Below, in pieces: positions 62,910-64,000 of a stretch of 64,000 nt of DNA; within the stretch, counting starts at the first letter, position 1; every line of letters begins with the position of its first letter. The notes under the pieces are model-generated. The model ran no database searches. It was not told the DNA's origin and saw only the letters and a program-made list of their open reading frames with translations. The position numbers and the translations under genes are program-made. The DNA is from Vibrio astriarenae (GTDB lineage: Bacteria > Pseudomonadota > Gammaproteobacteria > Enterobacterales > Vibrionaceae): contig NZ_CP047476.1 of the NCBI RefSeq assembly GCF_010587385.1, positions 1,364,001 through 1,428,000 of the forward strand, given 5' to 3'.

Positions 62910-64000
62910 TTATTGAGTCACACAACTCGCATCGCTCACCAACTTCCACACGCCCCATTGGCCTGACTGACTTGGATCTTCACCGAGAGTCCACCATTTC
63001 GCTTGCCATACTTGGTTTGCCCAGGTGACTTGATCGCCGCCAGTGTAGACTTTATCTGTATCCCACAAGTTATCGCAGGGTGCTCCACCAGTGCTAGCCG
63101 CTTTAACGGTAATATCGACAGTGCGAGAGCTTACTGCCTGACCATCACTCACCTCAACACCAATCGTTAAGGTTGTGTCTTGAGTATATTCTGGTGCGAT
63201 GAACGTCACTAATGCTCCGTTCACACTCGTACTTATGCCTGCTGGTAGCAGCCACGAATAGGCTAATGCATCGCCATCGACATCCGTTGAACCAGAAGCA
63301 TCGACGACGACGCTAGTACCAGCCTCAACCAGGGTCGGTGCAGTTAACTGAGCAACAGGAGGAGTATTCGTCGGTTCTGTGGTGATAGGGGCCAAGATCA
63401 CGACAACACTATCAGTGTCACTTGCGCCTTGATCATCCACTACTGTCAGCTCAAACACCAATTGACTCTCCTGCTCAACAGCACTAACCTCAAAACTTGC
63501 CGCCGCTGAACTTGCATTGCTCAGGATGACAGAGGCACCAAAGACTTGGTGCCACTGATAACTGACTATCTGACCATCACTGTCGCGAGAGGCACTACCA
63601 TCAAGTGTTACCACCCCTGCTCCTTCAATTGTTTGAATGCCACCAGCGTCAGCGACTGGCGCTCGATTGAGAGAAGGTGTCGTGCCGCCAGCTAACCCCT
63701 CATGCATCGCATTAAGGATATCGCCATTATCCGCATCAATCTCCCATGAGAATAGCCCTGCAAGTCCTAGGCTGCGAACGTACGCCCCTTTTGCTTTTAC
63801 TGAACGCTCATCGTCAAAGGTGATGAGATCGCCTGTGGTACGATTCCAAACCCATGGTGCTTGTGCTTGCTCATCATAGCCATACTCAAAGCCATTAATT
63901 CCGGTATTTGAAGCCCCTAGCATGAATGATTTTATGCCCTTGTAATCAATCACACCGTCTTCCCATACTCCTTGAGCTGTACTGCCTTTGAGTTTTCCAG
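62910..64000 (-). CDS. GH18 chitinase, C-terminal part (cut by window edge)
   Basis: The frame stays open to the right edge, so the N-terminus is missing; about 363 residues are visible. They include the end of a GH18 barrel (VIDYKGIKSFML, GLAGLFSWEIDADNGDIL with the terminal Trp of the family), then two PKD/Ig-like repeats (about 120-205 and 210-290: DGSASRDSDGQIVSYQW, DASGSTDVDGDALAYSW) and a C-terminal type 3 chitin-binding domain (CBM5/12: WDTDKVYTGGDQVTWANQVWQAKWW). A secreted chitinase that degrades chitin in the marine environment. The right-most start seen (63953) is internal. Confidence 0.93.
   Translation of the reverse strand, partial: GKLKGSTAQGVWEDGVIDYKGIKSFMLGASNTGINGFEYGYDEQAQAPWVWNRTTGDLITFDDERSVKAKGAYVRSLGLAGLFSWEIDADNGDILNAMHEGLAGGTTPSLNRAPVADAGGIQTIEGAGVVTLDGSASRDSDGQIVSYQWHQVFGASVILSNASSAAASFEVSAVEQESQLVFELTVVDDQGASDTDSVVVILAPITTEPTNTPPVAQLTAPTLVEAGTSVVVDASGSTDVDGDALAYSWLLPAGISTSVNGALVTFIAPEYTQDTTLTIGVEVSDGQAVSSRTVDITVKAASTGGAPCDNLWDTDKVYTGGDQVTWANQVWQAKWWTLGEDPSQSGQWGVWKLVSDASCVTQ

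Noticed and set aside
1..64000. CRISPR arrays, tRNA or rRNA genes, prophage, restriction or abortive-infection systems
   Set aside because: No regularly spaced repeats, no cloverleaf or rRNA-like blocks and no phage or defence proteins were seen on reading both strands.

Overview
This window looks like a stretch of the secondary chromosome (chromosome II) of a marine Vibrio. GC content is moderate, almost every gene is recognisable as gammaproteobacterial, and many blocks match, from memory and not from a search, gene sets of V. cholerae chromosome II: fadL-volA, the ShyA-type endopeptidase, a phoU-less pstSCAB operon, lpp with an L,D-transpeptidase, a photolyase operon with a MerR regulator, the PilZ protein PlzD, the DUF368 transporter PopT, the put cluster, pdxH followed by the lap secretion/adhesion cluster, and a GH18 chitinase. 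No rRNA, tRNA, CRISPR array, prophage or intact insertion sequence was seen. Both edges cut a gene: an aldo/keto reductase on the left and a chitinase on the right.

Layout. 1-5000: aldo/keto reductase fragment, a secreted protein of unknown function, then fadL and volA, a lysophospholipid/fatty-acid scavenging pair. 5000-10500: ShyA-like peptidoglycan endopeptidase, a membrane protein, a YjiH-type transporter, and a pair joining a sulfite-oxidase-fold periplasmic protein to a membrane diguanylate cyclase. 10500-14700: pstSCAB on the minus strand behind a Pho-box array. 14700-17700: DEAD-box helicase, Braun lipoprotein and its probable L,D-transpeptidase. 17700-22600: a DUF523/DUF1722 - MerR - photolyase operon with a striking TTGTACA repeat array over its start, and a divergent DUF3302-HlyD pair. 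22800-28700: PlzD, PopT, a copper-handling operon (SCO and PCuAC), a Sel1-repeat protein, a DUF445 protein and an Lrp regulator. 28800-35700: proline use (putA, a detached PutA C-terminal-type domain, putP, AraC regulator). 35900-43000: pdxH, then lapC-lapG-lapD-lapB for c-di-GMP-controlled retention of a surface adhesin. 43000-48600: lactate permease and a Dld-II-type dehydrogenase under a LysR regulator. 48600-56600: two small conserved proteins, a lipoprotein, the nitric-oxide/nitrosative-stress block norR-hcp-hcr with a readable sigma54 promoter and NorR sites, ArfB, an AraC regulator and a Dps-like protein. 56800-64000: MATE exporter, a degenerate zone, a GntR/sugar-acid dehydratase/PTS cluster that looks acquired, another degenerate zone, and the chitinase end.

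The regulatory DNA is the most informative part beyond known families: a Pho-box array upstream of pstS, paired 17-bp-spaced repeats before the photolyase operon, a -24/-12 promoter with GT-N7-AC sites before hcp, a 12-bp inverted repeat between the dehydratase and PTS genes, and two strong hairpins between put genes. All start sites below were chosen by reading Shine-Dalgarno spacing and homology, so several are shorter than the longest open frame.
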